Counted from the stretch's first letter, positions 47,133 through 56,529 are shown. The stretch is DNA of 64,000 nt from an uncultured Bacilli bacterium (GCA_934098455.1 CAKOOU010000002.1:7997-71996); one strand, 5' to 3'. Numbers and translations are program-made. The notes: a model not told the origin generated them from the letters alone.

Positions 47133-48081
47133 ATTTTTTTGTTTGAATTTCTATATCAACCTTGCTAGATTCTAATATATTATCCGTTATTTTTATATTA
47201 TTATTTATTAAATAATAATAATCTATTAATTGTACACCTTCGTTAATGTCACTATCTAATATAGATAATGTACCATTATCGTTTTTTATTTTTCTAACAA
47301 TTTTACCATTAATGTAATCTATATAGTCACATGTATTATTAAAGCATCTTAATGGTTCTTTTAAATATATCGGATATATTATTTCTTCATTAGTATTTTT
47401 ATTAGTACTTACAATGTTAATTTTATACATTCCATATCTTAAATTATTTTCGTCTTCAACTAATACACCTAAACTATTTTTTTCTTTATTATTTTCTAAA
47501 ACTGTATTTCCATATATATTAAATTTAGTATATGTAAATTCAGGTTCTCTTATATTTATTTTTGCAGTTATATTTTTTTTCATATCTACACTTTGATCTG
47601 TTAATGTATCTATAAAATATAGTTTTAATGTATATGTTTGTGTTTCATCAACATCAATTGAATTATTTACAATAATATTATTATATATTGGAAATACGCC
47701 TTTGCTACCATAACAAGTTCCACTAGTACTAACACAACTTAATTCATATATAAAATCATCGTAATTTTTTAGTTCATTTACTAAATTTTCTAGTACAACA
47801 TCATATCTATTTATTTTACCATCACCAGTATTAGTAACTGTAAAAGTTTTTTCTTTTATATCATCACCAGGTTCTATACCTTCAACTTCTATAACACCAT
47901 TTCCATCTCCATAAGTTAATTCTAATTTACCAGATGTTACTTCTACACTTTTATCACTTTGATTACCTTTTACTTTTGCTGTAAAATATGCATAAGTTAT
48001 ACCTATAAGAGCTAAAATTAAAAATGTTATTGCTACTATACTCATTGTTATTTTTTTTCTTGTATAATTATCTTCTTGCAT
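47131..48081 (-). CDS. TasA-like anchored surface protein, short form
   Basis: 316 residues with a membrane helix ending IGITYAYFTAKVKG, a TasA-like domain (KLELTYGDGNG, KTFTVTNTGDG) and a Cys pair. Its C-terminal part (YLKEPLRCFNNTCDYIDYINGKIVR) is a shortened version of the tail-like module of 9702-11831 and 62405-64000. The leader contains the 15-bp palindrome TTAATTTTAAATTAA at 48103-48117, but not the rest of the leader shared by copies A and B. Probably secreted or anchored; function unknown. Confidence 0.75.
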   Translation of the reverse strand: MQEDNYTRKKITMSIVAITFLILALIGITYAYFTAKVKGNQSDKSVEVTSGKLELTYGDGNGVIEVEGIEPGDDIKEKTFTVTNTGDGKINRYDVVLENLVNELKNYDDFIYELSCVSTSGTCYGSKGVFPIYNNIIVNNSIDVDETQTYTLKLYFIDTLTDQSVDMKKNITAKINIREPEFTYTKFNIYGNTVLENNKEKNSLGVLVEDENNLRYGMYKINIVSTNKNTNEEIIYPIYLKEPLRCFNNTCDYIDYINGKIVRKIKNDNGTLSILDSDINEGVQLIDYYYLINNNIKITDNILESSKVDIEIQTKK

Positions 48082-48164
48082 ATTATCCCTCTACTCTCTA
48101 CATTAATTTTAAATTAATTTTACTTATTTTTCAATATATTTTTTAAAAAATTAAGTAAAATAAA

Positions 48165-48193
48165 TTGACAAACTAATTCTATTATAGTAAAAT
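48165..48193 (+). promoter_or_regulatory. Sigma-A promoter of tRNA-Ser
   Basis: TTGACA (48165-48170), a 17-nt spacer, and TAAAAT (48188-48193), 15 nt before the mature tRNA. Confidence 0.85.
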
Positions 48194-48208
48194 TTATTTA
48201 TCGGGCAT

Positions 48209-48299
48209 GGAGTAGTACTCAAGAGGCTGAAGAGGCGCCCCTGCTAAGGGTGTAGGTCGGGCAACTGGCGCGAGAGTTCAAATCTCTCCTACTCCGCCA
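48209..48299 (+). tRNA. tRNA-Ser (anticodon GCT)
   Basis: A class II tRNA of 91 nt including an encoded CCA. The acceptor arm is GGAGTAG/CTACTCC, the anticodon loop CTGCTAA gives GCT, which reads AGC/AGT codons, there is a long variable arm, and GTTCAAATC is the T loop. The promoter lies at 48165-48193 and the terminator at 48317-48348. Confidence 0.96.
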
Positions 48300-48316
48300 A
48301 TATTTTTGTATAATAA

Positions 48317-48348
48317 AAGTCTTGAATTATTAAATTCAAGGCTTTTTT
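48317..48348. terminator. Bidirectional terminator after tRNA-Ser
   Basis: AAGTCTTGAATT pairs with AATTCAAGGCTT (one wobble) around a 4-nt loop, with T-runs on both sides. It also covers the end of the convergent gene at 48336. Confidence 0.88.
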
Positions 48349-49280
48349 ACATATTTTAATATATTTTTTTCTTTCATATATTCAACGATAGGAATTATAT
48401 TATATTTACCATTATTATATTCATATACGTTTATATACTTAATAATTGGTTCTATATCTCTTCCAGTAATTAACATTTTAAATATATTTCCCATTATAAC
48501 ATATATCTTTTTATAATTATCTTTTCTGCAATTTTTTATTTCACAGACATTATCTCTTATACTAATGTAATATGGAATAGTATTACTACATATCTCATAT
48601 AACAAATTATAAGTATTAGAATTAAAAGTATTTATTACATTCATTTTTAATCCATCTATTGCAATAAAAGTAAATGTATCTAATTGATATTCTTTAGAAT
48701 TTTTTTTCTTAAAGACAACTTTTTCTTTATCAAACTTATCTAATAATTCTTTATCTTTAGTATAAAAATAAATATCAGAAGCAATATTTTCATCTTTTAA
48801 TTGTCTTCTTTGTTCACTAATACTATATTTTGAATATACATTTTCTGTTAATTTTATGTCATAACTATCTTTTTTCTCATCATACTTAACAATAACAATA
48901 TTACCATTATTAATATCACTAACTTTCATACTAACAATACTATTATAATCTAATAATGTAATAGTATCAGAATAATCATTTTTAGCATATATATTACCAT
49001 TAAATAAAGTATATGAGTTAATCAATAATGGATTAAATAAATTGATTTCTTCTTCTTTTATTTCAAATACAAATTTTATATTTTTTCTTTTACTTTCCAT
49101 CATTTTAATAAAACTATCCATATTTTCTATATAATCTTTAAATACTAATAATGGCTCTATTAAATATGTTTTATTATTTTGTTCTTTAATTATTTTTATT
49201 CTTTCATTATATGGACTAATTTCAAAATTTAATTTATTATCTTTTATTAATTCGTTATATTCTATAAAATATCTAATCAT
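48336..49280 (-). CDS. Unknown protein
   Basis: 314 residues with no signal peptide or membrane helix; rich in Asn, Lys, Ile and Tyr; predicted alpha/beta. No motif that I recognise. The ATG at 49280 has AGGAGGG 6 nt upstream (TTG at 49283 is the alternative). It lies 11 nt behind the YlbL-like gene and may share its transcript. Confidence 0.6.
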   Translation of the reverse strand: MIRYFIEYNELIKDNKLNFEISPYNERIKIIKEQNNKTYLIEPLLVFKDYIENMDSFIKMMESKRKNIKFVFEIKEEEINLFNPLLINSYTLFNGNIYAKNDYSDTITLLDYNSIVSMKVSDINNGNIVIVKYDEKKDSYDIKLTENVYSKYSISEQRRQLKDENIASDIYFYTKDKELLDKFDKEKVVFKKKNSKEYQLDTFTFIAIDGLKMNVINTFNSNTYNLLYEICSNTIPYYISIRDNVCEIKNCRKDNYKKIYVIMGNIFKMLITGRDIEPIIKYINVYEYNNGKYNIIPIVEYMKEKNILKYVKKP

Positions 49281-49291
49281 CAAAAACCCTC

Positions 49292-50293
49292 CTATTTTTT
49301 TAAATATTCTACTCCTTCTTTAAACGTATTTATACTAACTAATTCAATATCTAAATTATGTTTCTTTTTATATTTTAATGCCTCTTCATAATTATCTTTT
49401 GGTACTAACATTATATTAGCACCATTTTTATAAGCACCTGCAAGTTTATATGTTACGCCTCCTATTTCTCCAACGTTACCTTCACTATCAATAGTTCCAG
49501 TACCAGCAATAACTCTTCCTTTTGTAATATCATCTTTAGTAATTGCATTATATATTGCAAGAGCGGTCATAAATCCACCACTAGAACCAGACTCACTTGC
49601 TTTACTTTTAACTGAAACATTTACTTCACTATCATACTCATTAATAACTGCAGAAGTTAAACCTACTTTAGCTTTCCCATCTAAATCTATTAGTTCTGCA
49701 TAACATTTTACATTTTTACCATTACGAACTACATCAAATGTTATTTTATCTCCAACATTTTTATTAGTAATATATTCTTGCATTTCACTAAATGTTGTAA
49801 ATTCTATATTATCATACTTTTCAATATTATCAAATAATTTTAAATCTGTTTTAGCTTTTTCATATATATAAGTTATATAATTATTACTTTTCTTAATAGA
49901 ATAATCGACACCAGCTTCTTTATATGCTACCAAATAAGCATTAGATATACTTTCTAATAAATAATATTTATCTATCTTTATAGTTTCATCTATATCTCCA
50001 TCATAAGTAATATCATCATTACTAACTATATCCCAGGTAGGTATAACTTTAGCTAACAAATAAGTTGGTATTGTTCCCTTAACTAACTTAACATAAGTCA
50101 TATTAATACTTCCTTCACTTTTATTAATATCACTTTTACTTTCTATTCTATTATCTAAATTAATTAATCCACCAGGACTATATATACTAAAATCTAATTT
50201 AAAATTAAATAATAAATATATAAAAACTAATATAAGTATACCCTTATAATTTTCTTTAAAAAACTTTTTTATATTATCAAATATTCTTTTCAT
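49292..50293 (-). CDS. YlbL-like PDZ and Lon-protease domain membrane protein
   Basis: 333 residues: an N-terminal membrane helix (residues 17-33), an extracytoplasmic PDZ-like domain (around EMQEYITNKNVGDKITF) and a Lon-type proteolytic domain with the catalytic Ser in SGSSGGFMTA near residue 240 and Lys in GGVTYKLAGA near residue 283. Bacillus YlbL is a checkpoint protease acting outside the membrane. The ylbJ-like gene is adjacent but divergent, recalling the ylbJ-K-L order of Bacillus. Confidence 0.88.
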   Translation of the reverse strand: MKRIFDNIKKFFKENYKGILILVFIYLLFNFKLDFSIYSPGGLINLDNRIESKSDINKSEGSINMTYVKLVKGTIPTYLLAKVIPTWDIVSNDDITYDGDIDETIKIDKYYLLESISNAYLVAYKEAGVDYSIKKSNNYITYIYEKAKTDLKLFDNIEKYDNIEFTTFSEMQEYITNKNVGDKITFDVVRNGKNVKCYAELIDLDGKAKVGLTSAVINEYDSEVNVSVKSKASESGSSGGFMTALAIYNAITKDDITKGRVIAGTGTIDSEGNVGEIGGVTYKLAGAYKNGANIMLVPKDNYEEALKYKKKHNLDIELVSINTFKEGVEYLKK

Positions 50294-50361
50294 ATCTCAT
50301 CACCTAACTATTATATCATAATACTCATGAATTTTTTAAGAATAAATAAATATATTTTATT

Positions 50362-51237
50362 ATGAAAAATAAATTAACAAAACTAACAATAATTATTTTC
50401 TTCATACTAATATTTATTAAAAAAGATATAATGTATTACACTATATATAATACTGTTATTTTATGGTTTAAAAATATAGTACCAAATCTACTTCCTATGT
50501 TTATTATAACAAGTCTAATTATAGAATCTAATTTAATTATAAATATTTGTAATATATTTGGTAAATTATTTAATAAAATATTTAAATGTTCTAATTATGG
50601 TATATTTATATATTTTCTAAGTTTATTTACGGGTAGTCCATCTAATGCAAAATATATAAATGATTTAGTAAATAATAATTTAATATCAAATACTTTATCA
50701 GATAAATTACTACTATTTACTTCTAATTATAATACTTTATTAATATATAGTTTACTTACTTTATATTTAAATATATCTATATCTATTAAAATAATAAGTA
50801 TTATAATAATATCTAATATTATAGTAGGTTTAATATTTAGAAATATAAATTATATAGATTTAAAAACAAATTATATTAAAAGAAAAATAAATATATCTAA
50901 AATTATAAAAGATACAATAGATACTTTATTAATGATATTAGGTACTTTAATATTTTTTAATATCATAATTAATCTTTTACCAATAAAAAATATGTTATTA
51001 AAAAATATATTAAATGGTTTTTTAGAAATAACTACTGGATTAAAGGGATTAGAATATATAGATATAAGTACTAATATTAAAATATTGTTAAGTACAATAT
51101 ATTTATCTTTTGGAGGATTATCTATTCATACACAAATAAAAAGTATCTTACCAGATACTAATTATACTTTATTTTTAAAATCAAGATTATATGCAATGAT
51201 TATATCACTTATTCTACTCACCTTTTTTATAATATGA
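50362..51237 (+). CDS. ylbJ: YlbJ-like sporulation integral membrane protein
   Basis: A 291-residue polytopic protein. Conserved family blocks are NIVPNLLPMFIITSLI near residue 40, FTGSPSNAKYINDL near residue 93 and LSFGGLSIHTQIKS near residue 250. YlbJ is needed for spore formation in Bacillus. It is divergent from ylbL, and its end overlaps the convergent pseudopilin gene by 24 bp. Confidence 0.85.
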   Translation: MKNKLTKLTIIIFFILIFIKKDIMYYTIYNTVILWFKNIVPNLLPMFIITSLIIESNLIINICNIFGKLFNKIFKCSNYGIFIYFLSLFTGSPSNAKYINDLVNNNLISNTLSDKLLLFTSNYNTLLIYSLLTLYLNISISIKIISIIIISNIIVGLIFRNINYIDLKTNYIKRKINISKIIKDTIDTLLMILGTLIFFNIIINLLPIKNMLLKNILNGFLEITTGLKGLEYIDISTNIKILLSTIYLSFGGLSIHTQIKSILPDTNYTLFLKSRLYAMIISLILLTFFII

Positions 51238-51831
51238 AATTAATATAGAATAATCTTTTCCATCACTGCCTATTATTGGTATTTCAATTTTGTGAAAAAT
51301 ATCTTTATCTAAAATTTTTTCACTTGTAATTATTTCGTTAATTATTCCATTAGAATTACTATATTTTATTTCAAATCCAGATTTTATATTTCCATCTTTT
51401 ACATTATATTTTTCAAATTCAGGAAGTAATCTAGTTGCTTTTGTATCACCATGAATATATGAAATTACATAAGAGTTTTTATTCTTATAATAATATATTC
51501 CTAAGTAAGCTTTATTATCTTTAAAATCAAAACTTATACATTCATTTGCTTTTTGTTTAACTTCCAAATCATCTTTATATGTGTCGTATGCTGTATAAAA
51601 ATCATTTATAGTGCAAGTATTTAATGTTAAACTATCTGAGCCGTCTAAATCTTCTTCTATATTTTTTAATATTAAGGCTTTATTAATTAAATAGTCAGAA
51701 TTAATACTTGCTTCATCATTCATATCTTTTACATCAACTAACAAACTAAACAAAAATATAAGCACTATAGAAATTAATGCTATAGAAATAATTATTTCAA
51801 CTAATGTCATACCTTTTTTATTTAGTTTCAT
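51214..51831 (-). CDS. Type IV pseudopilin-like protein
   Basis: 205 residues. The N-terminus has the prepilin motif NKKG-MTLVEIIISIALISI: Gly before the cleavage point, Glu at +5, and a 20-residue hydrophobic helix. The rest is a globular domain with one Cys pair. The ATG at 51831 overlaps the stop of the upstream pilin gene (TAATG), with GGAG 8 nt upstream. Third in a three-gene cluster. Assembly ATPase, platform protein and peptidase are not in the window. Confidence 0.85.
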   Translation of the reverse strand: MKLNKKGMTLVEIIISIALISIVLIFLFSLLVDVKDMNDEASINSDYLINKALILKNIEEDLDGSDSLTLNTCTINDFYTAYDTYKDDLEVKQKANECISFDFKDNKAYLGIYYYKNKNSYVISYIHGDTKATRLLPEFEKYNVKDGNIKSGFEIKYSNSNGIINEIITSEKILDKDIFHKIEIPIIGSDGKDYSILISYYKKGE

Positions 51832-52340
51832 TAATCCCACTCCAAACTAGCGATGTATGTTTCATATAAAGTATTGCCTTGAGTATCTCTTACTTCATTA
51901 TTATTAGTATCTTTTGCTGGCCTTTTATACTCAACAATTAATAATTTATTTTGATCTCTAACATCTAACTTTTTTATATAATCTATCATATATGCATCTA
52001 CTTTAGTTTCGTTACTTCCAAAATTATTCAAGTTAGTTAATAAATATATTTTTTCTACTCCATATAGTGATTTTAAATTATTGGAATTGCTAATATTACT
52101 TAGGTAATTAGTGACATCAGTAGAAATATCATCTACACTAATTCCTAAACTGCTTTGATTATTTTGCATATAGTCTTTTATATATTTAGTTATATATATA
52201 TATTCACTCGTATCATATTTATTTTCAGTGCGTAATTTAGATAATATTTTATTATATGAAGAAAATATTGTAAGAAGAGCAACAGATACTACAACAATAA
52301 CAACTATAGTTTCCATTAATACAAAACCTTTTTTATTCAT
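51831..52340 (-). CDS. Type IV pseudopilin-like protein
   Basis: 169 residues with the prepilin motif NKKG-FVLMETIVVIVVV (Phe +1, Glu +5), a hydrophobic helix and a soluble domain ending YIASLEWD. Coupled by 1-nt overlaps to pilin genes on both sides. Confidence 0.85.
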   Translation of the reverse strand: MNKKGFVLMETIVVIVVVSVALLTIFSSYNKILSKLRTENKYDTSEYIYITKYIKDYMQNNQSSLGISVDDISTDVTNYLSNISNSNNLKSLYGVEKIYLLTNLNNFGSNETKVDAYMIDYIKKLDVRDQNKLLIVEYKRPAKDTNNNEVRDTQGNTLYETYIASLEWD

Positions 52341-52741
52341 TACTCTATCCCCTTTATATTTATAGTATCATCATAGTCATTAATATTTTTTTCAATTATT
52401 AATCTTTTTCCAGTAATATCTAAACCAGAGGTACTACTGCAATCTTCACTACTACTGAGATACAATTCATCTTTACCAGTTGTATCTATTTTATATGAAA
52501 TTGAACAAATATAGAATAATCCGTTAAAACCATTAATATTTTCAACAAAATATAATTTGTCTCCAACTTCAAAATCTTGTATACCAATAGTACTATTTAT
52601 ATCTTCTTTTATACCTTTTTCTATTGTATTTAATAATACTTTATTTTGTAAGTAATCTGCTATTATAGTTAGAAAAAGAGTAATAAATATTAGAAAAAAA
52701 GAATAAATTAAACTTGTTGCAATAAAACCTTTATTATTCAT
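52340..52741 (-). CDS. Pseudopilin-like protein lacking Glu5
   Basis: 133 residues with NNKG-FIATSLIYSFFLIFITLF; the position usually held by Glu +5 is Ser. In known systems this is the feature of GspK/PilX-like tip pilins. It is the first gene of the three and may form the tip. A Cys pair (FYICSIS and SEDCSST) is present. Confidence 0.75.
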   Translation of the reverse strand: MNNKGFIATSLIYSFFLIFITLFLTIIADYLQNKVLLNTIEKGIKEDINSTIGIQDFEVGDKLYFVENINGFNGLFYICSISYKIDTTGKDELYLSSSEDCSSTSGLDITGKRLIIEKNINDYDDTINIKGIE

Positions 52742-52778
52742 AAAATCACTCTACTTTATATAAATAAGTATATAATAA

Positions 52779-52810
52779 AAGCAAATAATTTACAATAAGA
52801 TTATTTGCTT
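52779..52810 (-). terminator. Terminator of the Rpn-like nuclease gene
   Basis: AAGCAAATAAT and ATTATTTGCTT form a perfect 11-bp stem with a 10-nt loop and a following TTTATTA on the minus strand. Confidence 0.75.
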
Positions 52811-52837
52811 CAAACAATTAATTATTAACAATAAATT

Positions 52838-53695
52838 TTATTTGTTAGATTTTTTTTCATCATATTTTATATCTTCTATGATTCCATTTAAAGTTTCTTC
52901 TGTTAGATTTGTTAATTCCATTATTTCTTTTTTGGGATAATGTTTACCTAACATGTTCTTTATTATCTGTTTCCTACTATCAATTTCACCTTGCTCGTAA
53001 GAAACTTCTTTCATATATTCATCATAGTCATAATATAGTTGTTCATCTAAAGAATCTATGTCTATATTAAATATTTTACTAATATCTCTCATTAAACCAT
53101 TACCATTATAAATACCATCTAGTAATTTTTTATCTTTACATACAAAGAAATATAATAACTTTTCTAGATTATATTTATTCCCTTTCTTTACTTCATTATA
53201 GTCTATTTGGGATAAAAAATCTAGATTAATATCTATTACTCTTAACATATTATCTCTTATTATATGATGTTTCTTTTCTATCATCATAGAATCATAAACA
53301 AATTCCCCTCTTTTAAATAAATCATAATTGTCTATATTTATTTGTATTACGGCTTTAACATTTTTATAGTCATCACTTTTATGTATTTGTCTTAGTATAC
53401 TACTATACATATATACATTATTTTTTACTATTGCAATTGGAACATTATTATAATTTATTTCTATATTGTAATAATTTTTATCATCTCTAACCATTACATC
53501 ACTTACATTATTTACATAATTAGAATTGCTATTAATATTAGGAGTAACTAATTCTATGTTATTTCTTAATTCACGAACATCTATACCAGTAGATGCACTA
53601 ATTAGTCTAACTAAATATTCACGGCATGTAGGATTTTCACTATTAAGTAATTTTTTTACAACTTTATCTTTTAATAAAACACGTTCACAATTCAT
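52838..53695 (-). CDS. Rpn-type PD-(D/E)XK nuclease/putative transposase family protein
   Basis: 285 residues. The N-terminal half matches the PDDEXK family of Rpn recombination-promoting nucleases: VSDVMVRDDKNYYNIEINYN, with Asp and the later Glu as probable metal ligands, and the last catalytic Lys replaced by Asn or Gln as often in this family. The C-terminal part has EVSYEQGEIDSRKQIIKNML, typical of the tail of these proteins. AGGTG precedes the ATG. The family is often scattered in genomes. No ends of a mobile element were identified. Confidence 0.8.
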   Translation of the reverse strand: MNCERVLLKDKVVKKLLNSENPTCREYLVRLISASTGIDVRELRNNIELVTPNINSNSNYVNNVSDVMVRDDKNYYNIEINYNNVPIAIVKNNVYMYSSILRQIHKSDDYKNVKAVIQINIDNYDLFKRGEFVYDSMMIEKKHHIIRDNMLRVIDINLDFLSQIDYNEVKKGNKYNLEKLLYFFVCKDKKLLDGIYNGNGLMRDISKIFNIDIDSLDEQLYYDYDEYMKEVSYEQGEIDSRKQIIKNMLGKHYPKKEIMELTNLTEETLNGIIEDIKYDEKKSNK

Positions 53696-53771
53696 AATTT
53701 CACCTCCATTTCTTTTTTATTTTTGGGCCCAAAATAAACATAACAAAATAGATAAAATAATGCAAAAACGC

Positions 53772-53842
53772 GATTCTTAAAATCTGCACAAAAAAACGCA
53801 CAGATTCTTTAAATCTCCCTAGGGAAATCTTAAAATCTGCAC
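53772..53842. repeat. Repeat and hairpin tract between nfo and the Rpn gene
   Basis: The 15-mer TCTTAAAATCTGCAC occurs at 53775-53789 and again at 53828-53842. Between them lie CAGATT and TCCCTAGGGA. On the minus strand the tract folds into a long imperfect hairpin (CAGATT/AATCTG and TCCC/GGGA stems) followed by seven T, so it probably ends nfo transcription; the duplication is unexplained. Confidence 0.6.
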
Positions 53843-53876
53843 GATTTTTTTAACCAATTTTTAAAATCATATAAAT

Positions 53877-54776
53877 TTAATTTTTTTTATAAAAATTTAT
53901 AATATCATTAATTAAATTATCATTAAATTTTTTATTTCTAATCATTTCTATTTCAAATTTATATGGTGGATATTCCTTATTTTCACCTACATATGGAGTT
54001 TCAAGTATTTTAGGAATGTTACTTAATCTACTATTATAAATAACATTTATTAAATTATTAAAACCTATAGTTCCATATCCTATATTTTCATGTCTATCTT
54101 TATGACTACCCATATCATTTTTACTATCATTAACATGAACACATTTAATTTTATCGATTCCGATAACTTTATCAAATTCATCTAAATATAAATCAAATTT
54201 TGAAATATCAATACCACTATCGTTTAAATGACAAGTATCTAAACATACTCCAATATTATCTTTTTTATCTACTCCATCAATAATAGTTTTAATTTCATTA
54301 ATATTTATACCACATTCTGTACCTTTACCAGCCATAGTTTCTAATAAAATCATAACATTAGTATCAATACTCAATATTTTATTTAATGCGTAACTAATAT
54401 TTGATAGTGCTTTATCTCTTTCTATACCAACACTACTACCAGGATGTAATACTAAATATTTAATATTTAATTCTTCTAATCTTTCTACTTCTTGTCTAAT
54501 AAACTTAATACTAAAATCATACTTTTCTGTATCATTATCATTAGCAAGATTAACTATATAAGGTGCATGTGCAACTACTTTATCCAACATAATACCATTT
54601 TCTTTCATCTTATTTAAAGCCAAATAAGTTAATTCATCATTAATATTACATCTTCTAGTATTTTGTGGTGCACCTGTATAAAACATAAATGTATTGGCAT
54701 TATAACTAATACATTCTTTAACACTTTTTAGTAATTGTTCTTTACTATCAAAAGAAACATGACTTCCTATAATCAT
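53877..54776 (-). CDS. nfo: Endonuclease IV (deoxyribonuclease IV)
   Basis: A 299-residue AP endonuclease of base-excision repair with three zinc ions. The metal-binding blocks are visible: GSHVSF at the start, VAHAPYIVNLA near residue 69, LVLHPGS near residue 107, LLETMAGKG near residue 144, CLDTCHLNDSG near residue 178 and HVNDSKNDMGSHKDRHENIG near residue 213. It is transcribed alone and followed by a repeat-rich terminator. Confidence 0.96.
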   Translation of the reverse strand: MIIGSHVSFDSKEQLLKSVKECISYNANTFMFYTGAPQNTRRCNINDELTYLALNKMKENGIMLDKVVAHAPYIVNLANDNDTEKYDFSIKFIRQEVERLEELNIKYLVLHPGSSVGIERDKALSNISYALNKILSIDTNVMILLETMAGKGTECGININEIKTIIDGVDKKDNIGVCLDTCHLNDSGIDISKFDLYLDEFDKVIGIDKIKCVHVNDSKNDMGSHKDRHENIGYGTIGFNNLINVIYNSRLSNIPKILETPYVGENKEYPPYKFEIEMIRNKKFNDNLINDIINFYKKN

Positions 54777-54856
54777 TCTACTTCACCTATAAACATTTTA
54801 TAATATTTCTTTTTATTTATCAATATAAGTGTTATACTTATTTTGGTGATATTATT

Positions 54857-55087
54857 ATGGATGAATTAAAAATGAATTATTATAAATATATTAAACATGT
54901 TGTAATAGAACTAAGAAATAATTATAGTTTAAATATTAAAACTATAAATTTAATATTAGATAAAAGTGAAATATATAGAATTTATACTAAAGGACCACAT
55001 TTACTTTTAAGTACACCAATAGAAAAAACATCTCAACACTTATATACATTTTATAGAAAGAAAATATTGAATGAAAAAATTATTTAA
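54857..55087 (+). CDS. Unknown small protein
   Basis: 76 residues, soluble and basic, with a Tyr/Lys-rich sequence and no known motif. GGTGAT precedes the ATG. It overlaps the next gene by 17 nt and is probably co-translated with it. Confidence 0.5.
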   Translation: MDELKMNYYKYIKHVVIELRNNYSLNIKTINLILDKSEIYRIYTKGPHLLLSTPIEKTSQHLYTFYRKKILNEKII

Positions 55088-55490
55088 AGAAAATAGCAAA
55101 TCATTATTGATAATATGTATTTTAGAAACAATATTAAGTTTATATTTTCTAATATATTTTAGCTATATGGATAAATTAAATTATATTGAAAGTAATTTAA
55201 CAAATACTAGTGATTTAGCACTTTTAATACAAAATATGTATACTTCTACTTGGTGGGCTTTAATAATAAGTTTTATAATATTAATTAGTATTTTAACAAT
55301 AACTAGTATAATATATAAAAAACAAGAATATCATTTCATTGCAATATGTTTATGGATTATGTTATTTATACTTGCATTAGATTTCAACAAATCTATATCA
55401 TATAATTTAAGTAATATAGCAATATTTATACCAATAATATTATTTAATATAATATCATATAAAAATCAAAAAAATATAAGTAAAAAATAA
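55071..55490 (+). CDS. Unknown four-helix membrane protein
   Basis: 139 residues with four hydrophobic helices and a Lys-rich end. No family recognised. Forms a two-gene unit with the small upstream protein and ends at a strong hairpin. Confidence 0.6.
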   Translation: MKKLFKENSKSLLIICILETILSLYFLIYFSYMDKLNYIESNLTNTSDLALLIQNMYTSTWWALIISFIILISILTITSIIYKKQEYHFIAICLWIMLFILALDFNKSISYNLSNIAIFIPIILFNIISYKNQKNISKK

Positions 55491-55501
55491 AACTTATATT
55501 T
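55472..55501. terminator. Bidirectional terminator
   Basis: AAATATAAGT and ACTTATATTT form a perfect 10-bp stem with a 10-nt loop, followed by T on the plus strand. It is shared by the membrane protein (+) and the amidoligase (-). Confidence 0.75.
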
Positions 55502-55503
55502 TT

Positions 55504-56529
55504 TTATACCCAGAACTTATTTGTTCTAACTAATTCTTTTCTTTTTAAACTTAATTCATATCCTTTTATATATTGTTTTAAAAAATTAATCTTATCTAAA
55601 TTATTATCATAAAATAAATCTACAAATTCTAATGCTTTTTCTAAATTTAGTTCATGGTCATAAGCTGAATCATATTTATTTATTATTCTATCTTTATTTG
55701 TTTTTAATTTATTTATTATATAATCTATATCAAAATTATTACTATTTATAGCAAGTATCAATTTTATTATTACATTAATATTATTTTGCCATATTACTTC
55801 TTCTAAAGTACCATTAGGTCTTCTAAATTCTAATGTATTTTTATCTATAATATAATTTTTACATAAATCTGCATATTCTTTTGCATTTTTTCTTATGTTA
55901 ACATATTCTCCACAAAAAAATCTATTTAAAATATCTTCATAAAGCATATAACATTTAAGAAATTTAAAATAATTTTCTTCACAATTAAATATAGGTAAAC
56001 CTATGTGTATATGTCCTCCACAAGTACCAAATTTAGTAGTTGCACCATTAGTTTTTAAAAAATCACATATTTTTTTTAAATTATTCCAATTATCTTTACT
56101 ATCATACATAACATTACTAACAATTTCTCCACCATTTAAAACATTATCTTCATGTTTAACATGCCATTTAATATTATTGTCTAAAACAAAATCACGTGCA
56201 GTATATAAAAATAAGTTTTCATATTCTATTTCTACACCAAATGTAATACTAGTATCTACATTTATTATTTCACGATAATTAATATTATACATTTTAATAA
56301 ACTGTAATAAATCTATTAAATCTACTCCTCTTAATGAAGAAAATAAAGTAATATTAATATCATCAATATTCTTTATAGAAGATTTAGTATAGTTAGTTTC
56401 AATCATAGATATATTATTATCTAATAAATGTAAACAATCTTCTAAATATTCTTTATTTTTATCTGTACTAGATAATCTATCTATTATATTTTTTCTTTCA
56501 TAATATAATTTTTTTAATATATCTACCAT
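55504..56529 (-). CDS. Amidoligase family protein (COOH-NH2 ligase fold)
   Basis: 341 residues. The amidoligase signature is clear: FGVEIEYE near residue 123, GGEIVS near residue 158, CGGHIHIG near residue 196 and EFRRPNGT near residue 261. The family forms amide or peptide bonds with ATP and is usually found with peptide-tag or cell-wall genes; here it stands alone. The ATG at 56529 follows AAGGGG. Substrate unknown. Confidence 0.85.
   Translation of the reverse strand: MVDILKKLYYERKNIIDRLSSTDKNKEYLEDCLHLLDNNISMIETNYTKSSIKNIDDINITLFSSLRGVDLIDLLQFIKMYNINYREIINVDTSITFGVEIEYENLFLYTARDFVLDNNIKWHVKHEDNVLNGGEIVSNVMYDSKDNWNNLKKICDFLKTNGATTKFGTCGGHIHIGLPIFNCEENYFKFLKCYMLYEDILNRFFCGEYVNIRKNAKEYADLCKNYIIDKNTLEFRRPNGTLEEVIWQNNINVIIKLILAINSNNFDIDYIINKLKTNKDRIINKYDSAYDHELNLEKALEFVDLFYDNNLDKINFLKQYIKGYELSLKRKELVRTNKFWV

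Noticed and set aside
48103..48117. Palindrome TTAATTTTAAATTAA as an operator shared by three surface genes
   Set aside because: Not rejected for copies A and B, where it is part of a long conserved leader, but at this third site it stands alone, and a 15-bp AT palindrome can occur by chance in such an AT-rich genome.
52838..53842. Insertion sequence built around the Rpn-like gene
   Set aside because: No terminal inverted repeats or target-site duplications were found on both sides; the repeats occur on one side only.
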